Shown: piece by piece, positions 18,377 to 26,827 of the stretch
Numbering within the stretch: position 1 is the first letter of the stretch
Layout: every line of letters starts with the position of its first letter
Assembly (NCBI GenBank): GCA_964511405.1
Contig: CAZEFK010000016.1
Coordinates: 1-48,068, forward strand
Origin: CAZEFK01 sp964511405
GTDB lineage: Bacteria; Pseudomonadota; Alphaproteobacteria; Elsterales; Elsteraceae
Direction of reading: 5' to 3'
Length of the DNA: 48,068 bases
Notes under the pieces: model-generated
Seen by the model: the letters and a program-made list of their open reading frames with translations, nothing else
What the model was told of the DNA's origin: nothing
Databases searched by the model: none
Translations under genes and position numbers: made by a program

Positions 18377-18393
18377 GCGCGAGGTTTTATATA
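18365..18393 (+). promoter_or_regulatory. Putative promoter of the aldo/keto reductase
   Basis: TTTACT (18365-18370), a 17-bp spacer and TATATA (18388-18393), each matching four of six sigma-70 consensus bases. Predicted transcript start near 18400, giving a short leader before the ATG at 18429. Confidence 0.35.
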
Positions 18394-18428
18394 GAATTTG
18401 TTCAATTTCCGCGGAAAGGAGAGTGGTC

Positions 18429-19457
18429 ATGGAGTACCGGCTGCTGGGCGGATCGGGGTTCAAGGTGCCGGCCTTGAGCTTCGGTACTGCGACCTTCGGT
18501 GGCGGCAACGCGTTCTTCCAGGCTTGGGGCAGCAGCGGCGCCGCCGAGGCGACCCGGCTGGTCGACATCTGCCTCGAGGCTGGCCTCACCCTGTTCGATA
18601 GCGCCGACAGTTACTCCGGCGGCCTGGCCGAGGAGATCCTGGGTCAGGCGATCAAGGGCCGGCGTGCCCAGGTGATGCTGTCGACCAAGGCGACCTTCCG
18701 CACCGGGCCCGGGCCCAACGACCTGGGCTCGTCGCGCGCCCACCTGATCCAGGCCTGCGAGGCCAGTCTGCGCCGCCTGGGCACCGACCATATCGACCTG
18801 TGGCAGCTCCATGGCTTCGACGCCCAGACTCCGGTCGAGGAGGTGCTGCGCACGCTTGACGACCTGGTCCGCGCCGGCAAGGTCCGCTATGTCGGCTGCT
18901 CCAACTTCTCCGGTTGGCACCTGATGAAGTCGCTGGCCGCCGCCGACCGCCATGGCTGGCCGCGCTATGTCGCGCACCAGGCCTACTATTCGCTGGTCGG
19001 GCGCGACTACGAGTGGGAGCTGATGCCCCTGGGGCTGGATCAGAAGGTCGGCTGCGTCGTGTGGAGCCCGCTCGGCTGGGGCCGCCTGACCGGAAAGCTC
19101 CGGCGCGGCCAGCCGGCGCCGGCGGTCAGCCGCCTGCCGGCGACTGCGGACAAGGGGCCGCCGGTGGCCGACGAGCTGCTGTTCCGGGTGGTCGATGCCC
19201 TGGATGCGGTTGCCGCCGAGACCGGGCGCACGCTGCCGCAAGTCGCGATCAACTGGCTGCTGCAGCGGCCGACCGTGGCCACCGTCATCGTCGGCGCCCG
19301 CGACGAGGCACAGCTGCGGCAGAACCTGGGCGCGGTGGGCTGGGCGCTGACGCCGGAGCAGATGGCCCGGCTGGACGCCGCCAGCGCCGTCACGCCGGCC
19401 TACCCCTACTGGCACCAGCGCGGCTTCGCCGAACGCAACCCGCCGCCGGTGGCGTGA
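18429..19457 (+). CDS. Aldo/keto reductase
   Basis: 342 residues from ATG 18429, preceded by AAGGAGAG with good spacing; the frame upstream to 18360 is leader. It begins MEYRLLGGSGFKVPALSFG as usual for the family. The catalytic tetrad is complete: D57 and Y62 in LFDSADSYSGG, K87 in LSTKATF and H128 in LWQLHGFD. The NADPH-binding end is VATVIVGARDEAQLRQNLGAV. It is most like the YajO/Tas-type AKR group acting on aldehydes or sugar derivatives; the true substrate is unknown. Monocistronic: divergent from the beta-helix gene and convergent with a small lipoprotein. Confidence 0.9.
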   Translation: MEYRLLGGSGFKVPALSFGTATFGGGNAFFQAWGSSGAAEATRLVDICLEAGLTLFDSADSYSGGLAEEILGQAIKGRRAQVMLSTKATFRTGPGPNDLGSSRAHLIQACEASLRRLGTDHIDLWQLHGFDAQTPVEEVLRTLDDLVRAGKVRYVGCSNFSGWHLMKSLAAADRHGWPRYVAHQAYYSLVGRDYEWELMPLGLDQKVGCVVWSPLGWGRLTGKLRRGQPAPAVSRLPATADKGPPVADELLFRVVDALDAVAAETGRTLPQVAINWLLQRPTVATVIVGARDEAQLRQNLGAVGWALTPEQMARLDAASAVTPAYPYWHQRGFAERNPPPVA

Positions 19458-19482
19458 CCGGCGCGGCCACATGGACGCCCCG

Positions 19483-19523
19483 TAATCGTCGTCAATGCAA
19501 CCGACCCGGGGGATCGACGATTA
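19483..19523. terminator. Possible shared terminator, long loop
   Basis: TAATCGTCG (19483-19491) and CGACGATTA (19515-19523) pair perfectly over 9 bp with a 23-base loop, between the convergent reductase and lipoprotein genes. The lipoprotein stop codon is in the stem. The long loop makes this uncertain. Confidence 0.35.
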
Positions 19524-19730
19524 TCTTGTCAGGGCGCCGACCGCCGCGCCGCCGGCGCCGCCGATCAGGCCGCCCAGAAGGAGGCTGCCGCCCGTGACCG
19601 CCGTCAAGGCCACGCCGCCCGCCGCGCCGATGGCGCCGCCGGACAGCGCGCGCTGCTGCTGGTGGGTCATGTTCGCGCAACCGCCCAGGCTGACGATGAC
19701 TAGGCCGGCGCACAGGAGCTTCTTGAGCAT
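19521..19730 (-). CDS. Small glycine-zipper lipoprotein
   Basis: 69 residues. A lipoprotein signal peptide with lipobox LGGC (MLKKLLCAGLVIVSLGGCANM) is followed by a short QQQRALSGGAIGAAGG stretch and glycine-zipper repeats (GGSLLLGGLIGGAGGAAVGAL). Such proteins anchor in a membrane and stack helices through glycine faces; many are osmotic or stress-responsive. Function here is unknown. Divergent from the Pro-rich lipoprotein operon across about 137 bp. Confidence 0.75.
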   Translation of the reverse strand: MLKKLLCAGLVIVSLGGCANMTHQQQRALSGGAIGAAGGVALTAVTGGSLLLGGLIGGAGGAAVGALTR

Positions 19731-19825
19731 TGCAAACCCTCGACTGTCGAGTCGCCGATTGGTTTTCGGCTGATCCGGGTCAAGAACTGTGGCAGGATCG
19801 GATTAACTGCAAGGGTACTCTGAAT

Positions 19826-19836
19826 ATTGTCACAAT
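19826..19836. promoter_or_regulatory. 11-bp palindrome before the lipoprotein/two-component operon
   Basis: ATTGTCACAAT is a perfect 5+1+5 inverted repeat located 31 bp before the start of the Pro-rich lipoprotein, in an AT-rich stretch. It could be an operator, possibly for autoregulation by the response regulator downstream; this is inference. Confidence 0.3.
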
Positions 19837-19867
19837 GTCGGTAAAATGCGGGACGTGTGAACCAAGA

Positions 19868-20374
19868 ATGTCACGGATCCGAAGCTCTTCCCGCGCCATC
19901 AGCGCCGCCTTGGCCGGCACCGCCCTGCTGGTCGCCGGATGCGCCGAGCTACGGCCCCATCCGCCGCCCCCGCCGCCGGTCGTCGCCCGGCCGGTGCCGG
20001 TGCGTCGGCCGGCGCCAGCCCGTCCGGTGGCGGCCCCGCCGCCGGCACAAGCGCCAGCAGCGCCCGACCATGTCGAGCCCCAGCCGCCGGCGTCCGAGGG
20101 CGTCGCCACCGCGGTCGCGCCGCCGGTCGATCTGGTCGGCCGGTCCCGCGCGCAGGTGACGGGCCTCCTCGGCGAACCCACCGCACGCAAGGACCTGGCC
20201 TCCGGGCAAAGCTGGACCTACCGGGCCGGCGACTGCTCGCTCGAGGTGCTGTTCTTCCTGGACCTTTCGCGCAACGACTTCTATGCGCTGCAGCAGCACG
20301 TGACTGGCGGCGACGGCACGCCGGCCGGCGAGCAGCGCTGCCTGGAGGCGATCCGCCATGCCCACCGCAGCTGA
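19868..20374 (+). CDS. Pro-rich lipoprotein with BamE/SmpA-like C-terminal domain
   Basis: 168 residues from ATG 19868; the open frame upstream to 19730 lacks a signal peptide. The signal peptide ends at lipobox VAGC (AALAGTALLVAGCAEL). Residues ~25-85 are a Pro/Ala-rich linker that could span periplasm or cell wall. The last ~75 residues (VDLVGRSRAQVTGLLGEPTARKDLASGQSWTYRAGDCSLEVLFFLDLS) have the pattern of the small BamE/SmpA fold: loop G, LGEP, then W-x-Y and a strand pair, with two cysteines (in GDCSLEV and QRCLEAI). The 3' end overlaps the response regulator by 17 bp, whose ribosome site GGAGG is inside this gene, so the lipoprotein is co-expressed with a two-component system and may be its sensor input or target. 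Confidence 0.7.
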   Translation: MSRIRSSSRAISAALAGTALLVAGCAELRPHPPPPPPVVARPVPVRRPAPARPVAAPPPAQAPAAPDHVEPQPPASEGVATAVAPPVDLVGRSRAQVTGLLGEPTARKDLASGQSWTYRAGDCSLEVLFFLDLSRNDFYALQQHVTGGDGTPAGEQRCLEAIRHAHRS

Positions 20375-21116
20375 AACCCTGGTCCGCGCCGCCGCCCCCG
20401 CGGCAGCGCCGCTGATCGCGATCGTCGACGACGATGCCGTGTTTCTGGAAGCCTTTGCCGCCAATCTGCGCGATGCCGGCTACCAGGTCGCGCCCTTCGA
20501 GCGCGGCGCCGAGGCGCTGGCGGCGCTGTCGTCGGGCACCCCGGCCGGGGCCTGCATCTTCGACTGGCACATGCCGGGGCTGTCCGGGCTGGAGCTGTTG
20601 CGACGGCTGCGCGGCGCCGGCATCGCCACCCCGGTCATGTTCCTGACCTCGCTCGGCCAGCCGATGTTCGAGGAGGTCGCCCTCGACCAAGGCGCAGTCG
20701 ACTTCGTCGACAAGACCCGCAGCCTGAACATCATCCTCAAGCGTTTGGCGCTGATCCTGGACCGCCCGGCTGGACCGGCGCCGGCGCCGGTCCAGTCGGT
20801 CGTCGAGGTCGGCGCGCTCGGCCTGCGCCTGGCGACCAAGCGGGCGTCGTGGCAGGGTGTGCCGGTGCCGCTGAGCGTCGGCGAATTCGACGTGGTGGCG
20901 CTGCTCGCGTCCCGGGCGGGCGCCGATGTCGCCTATCGCGAGATCTACGACGTGGTGCGCGGCGAAGGGTTCATCGCCGGCAGCGGTGAGGACGGCTATC
21001 GGGCGAATGTCCGGGCCATCGTCAAACGCGTGCGCCGAAAGTTCTCGGACCTCGATCCGGCCTTCGATGCGCTGGAGAACTACTCGGGCTTCGGTTACCG
21101 CTGGCGGGCGCCATGA
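20358..21116 (+). CDS. OmpR/ChvI-like response regulator
   Basis: 252 residues. The receiver domain (residues ~18-135) has the acidic pair in IAIVDDDAVF, phospho-acceptor D69 in CIFDWHMPGLSG, the Thr switch in VMFLTSL and Lys in VDFVDKTRS. The C-terminal part (~150-252) is a winged-helix DNA-binding domain of Trans_reg_C type (LSVGEFDVVALLASRAGADVAYREIYDVV, RANVRAIVKRVRRKFSDLDPAFDALENYSGFGYRW). The style fits the ChvI branch of alphaproteobacteria, which controls envelope genes. It starts inside the lipoprotein gene and ends with ATGA overlap into the kinase, so all three are coupled. Confidence 0.88.
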   Translation: MPTAAETLVRAAAPAAAPLIAIVDDDAVFLEAFAANLRDAGYQVAPFERGAEALAALSSGTPAGACIFDWHMPGLSGLELLRRLRGAGIATPVMFLTSLGQPMFEEVALDQGAVDFVDKTRSLNIILKRLALILDRPAGPAPAPVQSVVEVGALGLRLATKRASWQGVPVPLSVGEFDVVALLASRAGADVAYREIYDVVRGEGFIAGSGEDGYRANVRAIVKRVRRKFSDLDPAFDALENYSGFGYRWRAP

Positions 21117-22669
21117 CCAAGACCGGGCTGCTGCCGCCGATCGGCCGGCTGTCGCGGTCACTGACCGCGCAGCTCGGCGTGCTGGTCGTGATCTTCCTGG
21201 CCCTGCCGGTCGTGCTCTACACGATCTTCGCGGCGGCCGACGCCGAGAAACGGGATCTGTTGCTCGACGCCGTTCGGCAGAACGGCGTGCTCATCGGCCA
21301 AGCGCTGGTGCCTGAGCTGGGCGGCGCCGCGCCGGCCGACTTCGGCCGCCTGCCGCAGGAGCTGGAGCGGTTCCGCTCGGACCAGACCAACGTCAAGCTG
21401 CTGTTCAAGCCGGGCGGCCAGGCCGACGCGGGTGGGTTCTTCTTCGTCGCCGGTGCGCCGGCGGTGGCGCCGGAGCGCCTGGCCGAGGAGCGCGACCGCC
21501 TGCAGCAGCTGGGCATCCTGGACCAGCTGACCCAGACCTGCGCCGGCAACCGGCCCTTGAGCGAGCGGCTGAACGCCGGGGCCGGGGACGGCGCCGGCGA
21601 GATCCTGACCTCGGTGACGCCGGTGCAGAGCCCGTCCGGCTGCTGGGTCGTGGTCGTGGCCGCCGACCAGAAGGCACTGGGCGCGGCCGACGACCGGCCG
21701 TTCTGGGCGCGCGGGCCGGCCCGGTTGGCGCTGGCCCTGTATGCCGCGATGGCGCTGCTGACGGGCGCCCTGGTGGTCGGCATCCGGCTCAGCCTGCGCC
21801 GGATCCGCAAGGTCGCCGAGGTCGCCGACCGCGGGGTCCGGTTCGAGGCCGTGGCGCCGCCGGAGTTGGCGCCGACCGCGCGCGAGCTCGACCGGCTGGT
21901 CGAGCGGCTGCGCGGCACCGCGGACTTGATCCGCCAGGCGGCGGAGGACAATGCCCATGCGCTCAAGGGGCCGATCGCGGTCATGCGCCAGGCGCTCGAT
22001 CCGCTGATCGCCAGCGCCGAGGATCCCGCCCGTCTGGCGCGGGCCCTGGCGACGGCGGCCAAGTGTTTGGACCGCCTGGATGGGCTGGTCCGCTCGGCGC
22101 GCAACCTGGACGTCGCGGCGGCCGAAATGCTGGAGGTGACCTGCGTGCCGGTCGATCTGTCGGGGCTGGTCCGGCGCTATGCCGGCGACCAGGCGGCCCT
22201 GCTCGACCGGCGCACCTGCTGGCTCGCCTTCGATGTGGCCGACGGTGTCTCGGTGTCCGGCAGTGCCGAGCTGATCGAGACCGTGCTCGAGAACCTGGTC
22301 GACAATGCCATGAGCTTCTCGCCCCATGCCGGCCGCGTGCTGGTGCAGGTGTCCGCCGACAGCGGCACGGCGACCCTGATGGTGAGCGATGAGGGGCCCG
22401 GCGTGCCGCCCGAGGCGCTCGACCGCATCTTCGACCGCTATTATTCCGATCGGCCCAGCCAGCCGGCCGGCGCCGCGCATTTCGGGATCGGGCTGTGGCT
22501 GGTCCGCCAGGCAGCGTTCGCCATGGGCGGTTCGGTCCACGCCCGCAACCGGCCGGAAGGCGGGTTCGAAGTCCGGCTGCAGCTGGTTCGCGCCGCAGCG
22601 GCGCCGGCGCCCGCCAAGGCCCGGCCGACCGCCCTGGCGACGGTCGGGGCCGCGTCCGGCCGCGCCTGA
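21113..22669 (+). CDS. ChvG-like sensor histidine kinase
   Basis: 518 residues, overlapping the response regulator by 4 bp (ATGA). One membrane helix near the N-terminus (QLGVLVVIFLALPVVLYTIF), a ~180-residue periplasmic sensor with two Cys (TCAGN, SGCWV), a second helix (LALALYAAMALLTGALVVGI), HAMP-like linker, then a HisKA domain with H282 in AHALKGPIAVM. The ATPase domain shows the N box NLVDNAMSFSP, G1 DEGPGV and G2 FGIGLWLV. It autophosphorylates and passes phosphate to the adjacent regulator. The periplasmic domain would face the coupled lipoprotein, so physical contact is plausible. Convergent with a small gene, with a strong shared terminator. Confidence 0.88.
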   Translation: MTKTGLLPPIGRLSRSLTAQLGVLVVIFLALPVVLYTIFAAADAEKRDLLLDAVRQNGVLIGQALVPELGGAAPADFGRLPQELERFRSDQTNVKLLFKPGGQADAGGFFFVAGAPAVAPERLAEERDRLQQLGILDQLTQTCAGNRPLSERLNAGAGDGAGEILTSVTPVQSPSGCWVVVVAADQKALGAADDRPFWARGPARLALALYAAMALLTGALVVGIRLSLRRIRKVAEVADRGVRFEAVAPPELAPTARELDRLVERLRGTADLIRQAAEDNAHALKGPIAVMRQALDPLIASAEDPARLARALATAAKCLDRLDGLVRSARNLDVAAAEMLEVTCVPVDLSGLVRRYAGDQAALLDRRTCWLAFDVADGVSVSGSAELIETVLENLVDNAMSFSPHAGRVLVQVSADSGTATLMVSDEGPGVPPEALDRIFDRYYSDRPSQPAGAAHFGIGLWLVRQAAFAMGGSVHARNRPEGGFEVRLQLVRAAAAPAPAKARPTALATVGAASGRA

Positions 22670-22674
22670 GGGAC

Positions 22675-22712
22675 GGGCCGGCCCAGGGAGAGGGCTACTC
22701 CCTGGCCGGCCC
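22675..22712. terminator. Strong bidirectional terminator hairpin
   Basis: GGGCCGGCCCAGGGAG (22675-22690) pairs with CTCCCTGGCCGGCCC (22698-22712): 15 bp with one bulged C and a 7-base loop. It serves the convergent kinase and the small minus-strand gene. The stop codon of the small gene (22695-22697) is in the loop. Confidence 0.65.
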
Positions 22713-23012
22713 TGGGCGCGGCTGGGCGGTGCCGCCGACCACGCGCAGGCGCGGCCGTCCGGCGGCATTGGCCGGCCGCCGCGGCGGGCACGATGTCTTC
22801 AGGGCTTCGAGCAGCCGGCGTTCGGCAAGGGCGCCCTGCACCACATGGGCGAGGCCGGTAGACTGGTACGGTCCAGGATGCTGCAGGAGGCGCAGCAGCA
22901 ACAGCGCCTGTTCCTCGGCGTAGATGAGGCTGGCGCTGGGATCCAGGCCCAGCACCTCGTGCCAGTGGGGCCAGCGCCCGTCGAGGGCCGAGACTGGAAG
23001 ATGCGCGGTCAC
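22695..23012 (-). CDS. Small hypothetical protein
   Basis: 105 residues from GTG 23012, chosen because GGAG lies 8 bases upstream; an ATG start in the same frame upstream (23177) has no such support and overlaps the next gene. The core reads DGRWPHWHEVLGLDPSASLIYAEEQALLLLRLLQHPGPYQSTGLAHVVQGALAERRLLEALKT, predicted helical; the tail is basic and Pro-rich. No family recognised. The C-terminal codons form half of the terminator hairpin. Confidence 0.5.
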   Translation of the reverse strand: MTAHLPVSALDGRWPHWHEVLGLDPSASLIYAEEQALLLLRLLQHPGPYQSTGLAHVVQGALAERRLLEALKTSCPPRRPANAAGRPRLRVVGGTAQPRPGPARE

Positions 23013-23167
23013 CGCCTGGCTCCGTCTGTTCCGACGATCCTGATGATTGGGTTCGCAAGCCCGGTCAAGCCCGCCGATGGCTGCCCCCAGGGCTGCCCTC
23101 GCCAACCAGGGGCGCGCCCTCATAGACTGCTCCGCACGCCCACGGCGCAAAACAGGTCCTGTCCCCG

Positions 23168-25342
23168 GTGATCGCACGACGTTTGGTCCCTTGGCGGACT
23201 TGGCTCTGGCCGTCCGACGCCGGCGGTGCGGTGCTGCCGATCAAGCTGCTGCTGGTCGCGGCGGTGGCCGGCCCCGCGGCCGCGTTCCTGTGGGCGGGCG
23301 CGTCCAGCTATCATCTGACGGTCGCGGCGGCGACCCAGCGGCTGATCCAGACGACCGACCTCGTCCGCGAGCACGCGCAGAAGGTCTTCGACACGCAGCG
23401 TCTGGTCCTGGCGCTGGCGGCAGACCAGGTGCGCGACCTGCCGAACGCCGACATCCGCGCCCAGGAAGCGACCCTGCATGCGCGCTTCCAGGCGATCCTG
23501 GATGGCCTGCCGCAGCTGGGCGACCTGACCCTGTTCGACGAGGCGGGCGTTGCCCTGGTCAGCGCGCGGGTCTATCCGCTGCCGCGGCCGGGCCGCTATG
23601 CCGACCGCGATTACATTCGAGCCTTCCGCAACGGTTTCCGTGGCTTCTACGTCAGTTCGCTCCTGCAAGCCCGGGCGGACGGCGTTCCGTTCTTCAATTT
23701 GAGCACGGACCGGCACGCGCCGGACGGCACCTTCGCGGGCGTGGCATCGGTGTCGATCCGCCCCGGCTATTTCGAGGAGTTCTATCAGCGGATCGAAGCC
23801 GACAGCCCGTCGCTGATCCTGTCGATGGTCCGCGAGCATGGCGATGTGCTGGTCCGCGTGCCGCCGGCCGCCGGCAGCCTGGCCGAGGACGCTGATTCCG
23901 CGTTTCTGCACGCCATTGCAGAGCATCCGGACCATGGCAGCTATCGGATCGCCGCCGCCGAAGGACAGCCCGTCCAGCGGATCGCCTACCGGCGCTTGGA
24001 CGGCTTGCCGGTCTATGTCCGCGCCGCGCTGTCGGAGGACGCGATGCTGTCCGACTGGCGGCAGGACGTGGCACATGACCTGCTGTTCGGGATTCCGGCG
24101 ACTCTCGGCTTGGTCGCCCTGGCGGCGGTCGCGCTGGCGCGCACCCGGCGCGAGCGGCGCGCCCTCGGCCGGGCGGCCGAGGAGGCGCGCCGGCGCGAGC
24201 AGGCCGAGGCCGCGATGCGCCAGTCGCAGAAGATGGAGGCCGTCGGCCGGTTGACCGCCGGCATTGCCCATGACTTCAACAACCTGCTCACGGTCATCGG
24301 CGGCAGCCTGGACCTGATCGAGCGCCGGCTTGGCGCGGTCGGACCCGACCTGGGGCGCCACCTGGCGGCCGCGCAGCGCGGCACCGACCGGGCGACGACG
24401 CTGGTGCAGCGGCTGCTGGCCTTCTCGCGGCAGCAGGCGCTGACGCCGAAGCCGGTCGACGTCAACGCGCTGCTGGCGGGCATGGTCGATCTGGTGCGCC
24501 GCATGCTGGGCGAGCGGATCGCGGTCGAGACCGTCCTTGGCGCCGACCTGTGGCCGACCCGGGTCGATGCCAACCAGCTCGAAAGTTCGATCCTGAATTT
24601 GGCGGTAAACGCTCGCGACGCGATGCCCGGCGGCGGCTGTCTGACGATCGAGACCGCCAATGCCCGGCTCGACGCGGCCGATGGCGACATCGAGCCTGGT
24701 GACTATGTGACGATCGCCGTGACCGATACCGGCCAGGGCATGTCCGAGGACGTGGTGGCGCGCGCCTTCGAGCCGTTCTTTACGACCAAGGCGACCGGCC
24801 AAGGCACCGGCCTCGGCCTCAGCCAGGTCTACGGCTTCGTCAAGCAGTCGGGCGGCCATGTCCGAATCCGCAGCGCGATCGGCCGGGGCACCACCGTCCG
24901 CCTGTATCTTCCCCGCCTGAACGGCGAGCCCGTTGCCGATCCGAAGCCTGCGGCCGCCTCGGTGGCGCCCGGCAGCGGTGTGGTGCTGGTGGTCGAGGAC
25001 GATGCCGACGTCCGGGCCTACAGTGCTGCGCTCCTGGCAGAGCTGGGCTACCGCGTCCTGGAGGCGCCCGACGGCCCGGCGGCACTCGACGTTCTGGCCC
25101 GGATCGCTGACGTCGACGTGCTGTTCACCGACCTCGGTCTCGCTGGCGGGATGAGCGGCCGGGAGCTGGCGGTGGCAGCCCGGGCGCGCCGGCCGGCGCT
25201 GAAGCTGCTGTACACGACCGGCTATGCCCACGACTCGGCGGTCGCCCAAAGCGCCGTCGAGCCGGGAAGCGCGCTGCTGCTCAAGCCCTTCACTCTTGCC
25301 GACCTGGCGGCCAGGCTGCGCGAGGTGCTGCACGCCGGATGA
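23168..25342 (+). CDS. Hybrid sensor kinase: Cache sensor, HisKA, ATPase, receiver
   Basis: 724 residues from GTG 23168. A membrane helix (LLLVAAVAGPAAAFLWAG), a large periplasmic double-Cache-like sensor (~45-300; FDTQRLVLALAADQV, YADRDYIRAFRNG, GVASVSIRPGYFEEFYQRI), and a second helix (LLFGIPATLGLVALAAVALA). The HisKA domain carries H368 in AGIAHDFNNLLTVIGG, the NtrB/hybrid type. ATPase motifs: NLAVNARDAM, DTGQGM, GTGLGLSQVYGFVKQSGG. A C-terminal receiver follows (VVEDDADVRAYSAALL) with D655 in LFTDLGLAGGMSG and Lys in LLKPF. It should sense a small solute in the periplasm; no dedicated response regulator is adjacent. The ribosome site is poor. Confidence 0.9.
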   Translation: MIARRLVPWRTWLWPSDAGGAVLPIKLLLVAAVAGPAAAFLWAGASSYHLTVAAATQRLIQTTDLVREHAQKVFDTQRLVLALAADQVRDLPNADIRAQEATLHARFQAILDGLPQLGDLTLFDEAGVALVSARVYPLPRPGRYADRDYIRAFRNGFRGFYVSSLLQARADGVPFFNLSTDRHAPDGTFAGVASVSIRPGYFEEFYQRIEADSPSLILSMVREHGDVLVRVPPAAGSLAEDADSAFLHAIAEHPDHGSYRIAAAEGQPVQRIAYRRLDGLPVYVRAALSEDAMLSDWRQDVAHDLLFGIPATLGLVALAAVALARTRRERRALGRAAEEARRREQAEAAMRQSQKMEAVGRLTAGIAHDFNNLLTVIGGSLDLIERRLGAVGPDLGRHLAAAQRGTDRATTLVQRLLAFSRQQALTPKPVDVNALLAGMVDLVRRMLGERIAVETVLGADLWPTRVDANQLESSILNLAVNARDAMPGGGCLTIETANARLDAADGDIEPGDYVTIAVTDTGQGMSEDVVARAFEPFFTTKATGQGTGLGLSQVYGFVKQSGGHVRIRSAIGRGTTVRLYLPRLNGEPVADPKPAAASVAPGSGVVLVVEDDADVRAYSAALLAELGYRVLEAPDGPAALDVLARIADVDVLFTDLGLAGGMSGRELAVAARARRPALKLLYTTGYAHDSAVAQSAVEPGSALLLKPFTLADLAARLREVLHAG

Positions 25343-25362
25343 TCGGGCGGATGATCGGGCGG
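25339..25362 (+). repeat. Two tandem 12-bp units after the hybrid kinase
   Basis: ATGATCGGGCGG occurs twice back to back; the kinase stop codon is in the first unit. Probably slippage in a spacer, with no visible function. Confidence 0.7.
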
Positions 25363-25423
25363 TTGCCGGGGCGCCTCGGGGACGCCATGCTCATGCGGCG
25401 GCAAGCGGGAGCGGACAGGGCCC

Positions 25424-26557
25424 ATGGAGATCGATAGCGCGTTCGACGGCGGCAATATCGAATGCCTGGCGGCCGACGATCCGTCGGACATCCGGCTGGC
25501 GATCCGGCCCGACCGCTATTCACCCTATTTCCAATGGTTCTTCTTCCGGCTGAGCGGCGCCCGCGGCCGGCCGGTGGTCTGTCGGCTGCTCAATGCCGGC
25601 CAGGCCGCCTATGCCCAGGGCTGGCCGGGCTATCGAGCCGTGGTGTCCGAGGACCGCGAAACCTGGGTGCGGGCGGACACCCGCTATGCCGACGGCGTGC
25701 TGGAGATCCGGTTGACGCCGCAGCGGGACGCCGTTTGGGTCGCGTTCTTCGCGCCCTATGCGGCCGACGACCACGACCGCATGATCGCCCGGGCCCTGGC
25801 GTCGCCGTGCGCCGGGCTGACGGTGCTGGGGCGCACGCTCGATGGCCGGCCGCTGGACATGCTGACCGTCGGCAGCGCCGCGCCGGGCCGGCGGGTGCTG
25901 TGGGTGGTCGCCCGCCAGCATGCCGGCGAGACAATGGCGTCGTGGTGGGTCGAGGGCTTCCTGGATCGCCTGCTGTCGGCGGCCGACCCGGTCGCCCAGA
26001 CGATCCTGGACGACGCGGTGCTGCATCTGGTGCCGAACATGAACCCCGATGGCTCGCGCCGCGGCCATCTGCGCTGCAACGCGGCCGGCACCGACCTCAA
26101 TCGGGAATGGGCGGCGCCTTCCATGGCCAAGAGTCCCGAGGTCTATCTGGTCAAGCAGCAGATGGTGCGCACCGGGGTCGATTTCTGCCTGGACGTCCAT
26201 GGCGACGAGACCGTGGCGCACAACTTCCTGATCGGGACCCAACGGGTGCCGCGCCAGACCGCGGCGATGACCGAGCTCAACGAGCGCTTCCGCGCGGCAT
26301 TGGTCGCGGCCAGCCCCGATTATCACGCCGCCAATGGCGGCTGGACCCCGGGGACGGCAGCGGCCAACCTGACGCTCTGCTCAAGCGCCATCGCCAACCA
26401 GTTCCAATGTCTGGCCATGACCTTGGAGATGCCGTTCAAGGACGAGATCAACAGCGCCGAACCGGTCGCTGGCTGGTCGCCGGCCCGCAGCCGGGCGCTG
26501 GGAGCGGCGACCCTCGATGCCGTCGCGGCCGTCCTTCCGGCGCTGCGCGCCGAATGA
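25424..26557 (+). CDS. M14-type zinc carboxypeptidase, cytosolic CCP-like
   Basis: 377 residues. The N-terminal ~130 residues are the beta-sandwich typical of cytosolic CCP/Nna1-like M14 enzymes (SPYFQWFFFRLSGARG, ENRETW-like DRETWVRADTRY, VWVAFFAPYA). The zinc ligands are H166 and E169 in ARQHAGETMASW and H259 in LDVHGDE; the catalytic Glu is E335 in TLEMPFKD. NPDGSRRGHLRCNAAGTDLNREW is the substrate-site region. Eukaryotic relatives remove glutamate side chains or C-terminal residues from proteins; bacterial substrates are unknown. There is no signal peptide, so it acts in the cytoplasm. Stands alone, convergent with a small membrane protein. Confidence 0.9.
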   Translation: MEIDSAFDGGNIECLAADDPSDIRLAIRPDRYSPYFQWFFFRLSGARGRPVVCRLLNAGQAAYAQGWPGYRAVVSEDRETWVRADTRYADGVLEIRLTPQRDAVWVAFFAPYAADDHDRMIARALASPCAGLTVLGRTLDGRPLDMLTVGSAAPGRRVLWVVARQHAGETMASWWVEGFLDRLLSAADPVAQTILDDAVLHLVPNMNPDGSRRGHLRCNAAGTDLNREWAAPSMAKSPEVYLVKQQMVRTGVDFCLDVHGDETVAHNFLIGTQRVPRQTAAMTELNERFRAALVAASPDYHAANGGWTPGTAAANLTLCSSAIANQFQCLAMTLEMPFKDEINSAEPVAGWSPARSRALGAATLDAVAAVLPALRAE

Positions 26558-26565
26558 GGCCGCTC

Positions 26566-26608
26566 CCGCCCGCTCTGGGGCGGGCGGATCCGCTCAGGAG
26601 CGGGCGGG
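26566..26608. terminator. GC-rich terminator region, alternative hairpins
   Basis: CCGCCCG (26566-26572) can pair with CGGGCGG (26581-26587), or CCGCCCGCTC (26566-26575) with GAGCGGGCGG (26599-26608). It lies between the convergent carboxypeptidase and small-protein genes; the latter's stop (26594-26596) is inside the larger loop. No T-run. Confidence 0.5.
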
Positions 26609-26827
26609 GCCGCCGGGCGCCGGCACGGCGGGCGTGCGCGCCGACGTGACCGAGAGCTCCGGCACATGGGCCAGGAGCTTCGAAAACGGGGTATAACTCC
26701 CGATCAGGGCGCACACCAGGGCGGCACCCACGAGCAGGACGGGCATCCCGAAACGCCGGACCGGCAGCATCCCTTGGTCGCCGGTGGCGCCCCTACCGAC
26801 CAGGGTCGGATTGACGGGCAACGGCAT
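26594..26827 (-). CDS. Small single-pass membrane protein, hypothetical
   Basis: 77 residues from ATG 26827, chosen because GGAGG lies 5 bases upstream; the ATG at 26839 would put this site inside the gene. One membrane helix (FGMPVLLVGAALVCALIGSY) after a short basic N-terminus, then a Pro/Ala-rich tail likely in the periplasm. No family recognised. Confidence 0.55.
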   Translation of the reverse strand: MPLPVNPTLVGRGATGDQGMLPVRRFGMPVLLVGAALVCALIGSYTPFSKLLAHVPELSVTSARTPAVPAPGGPARS

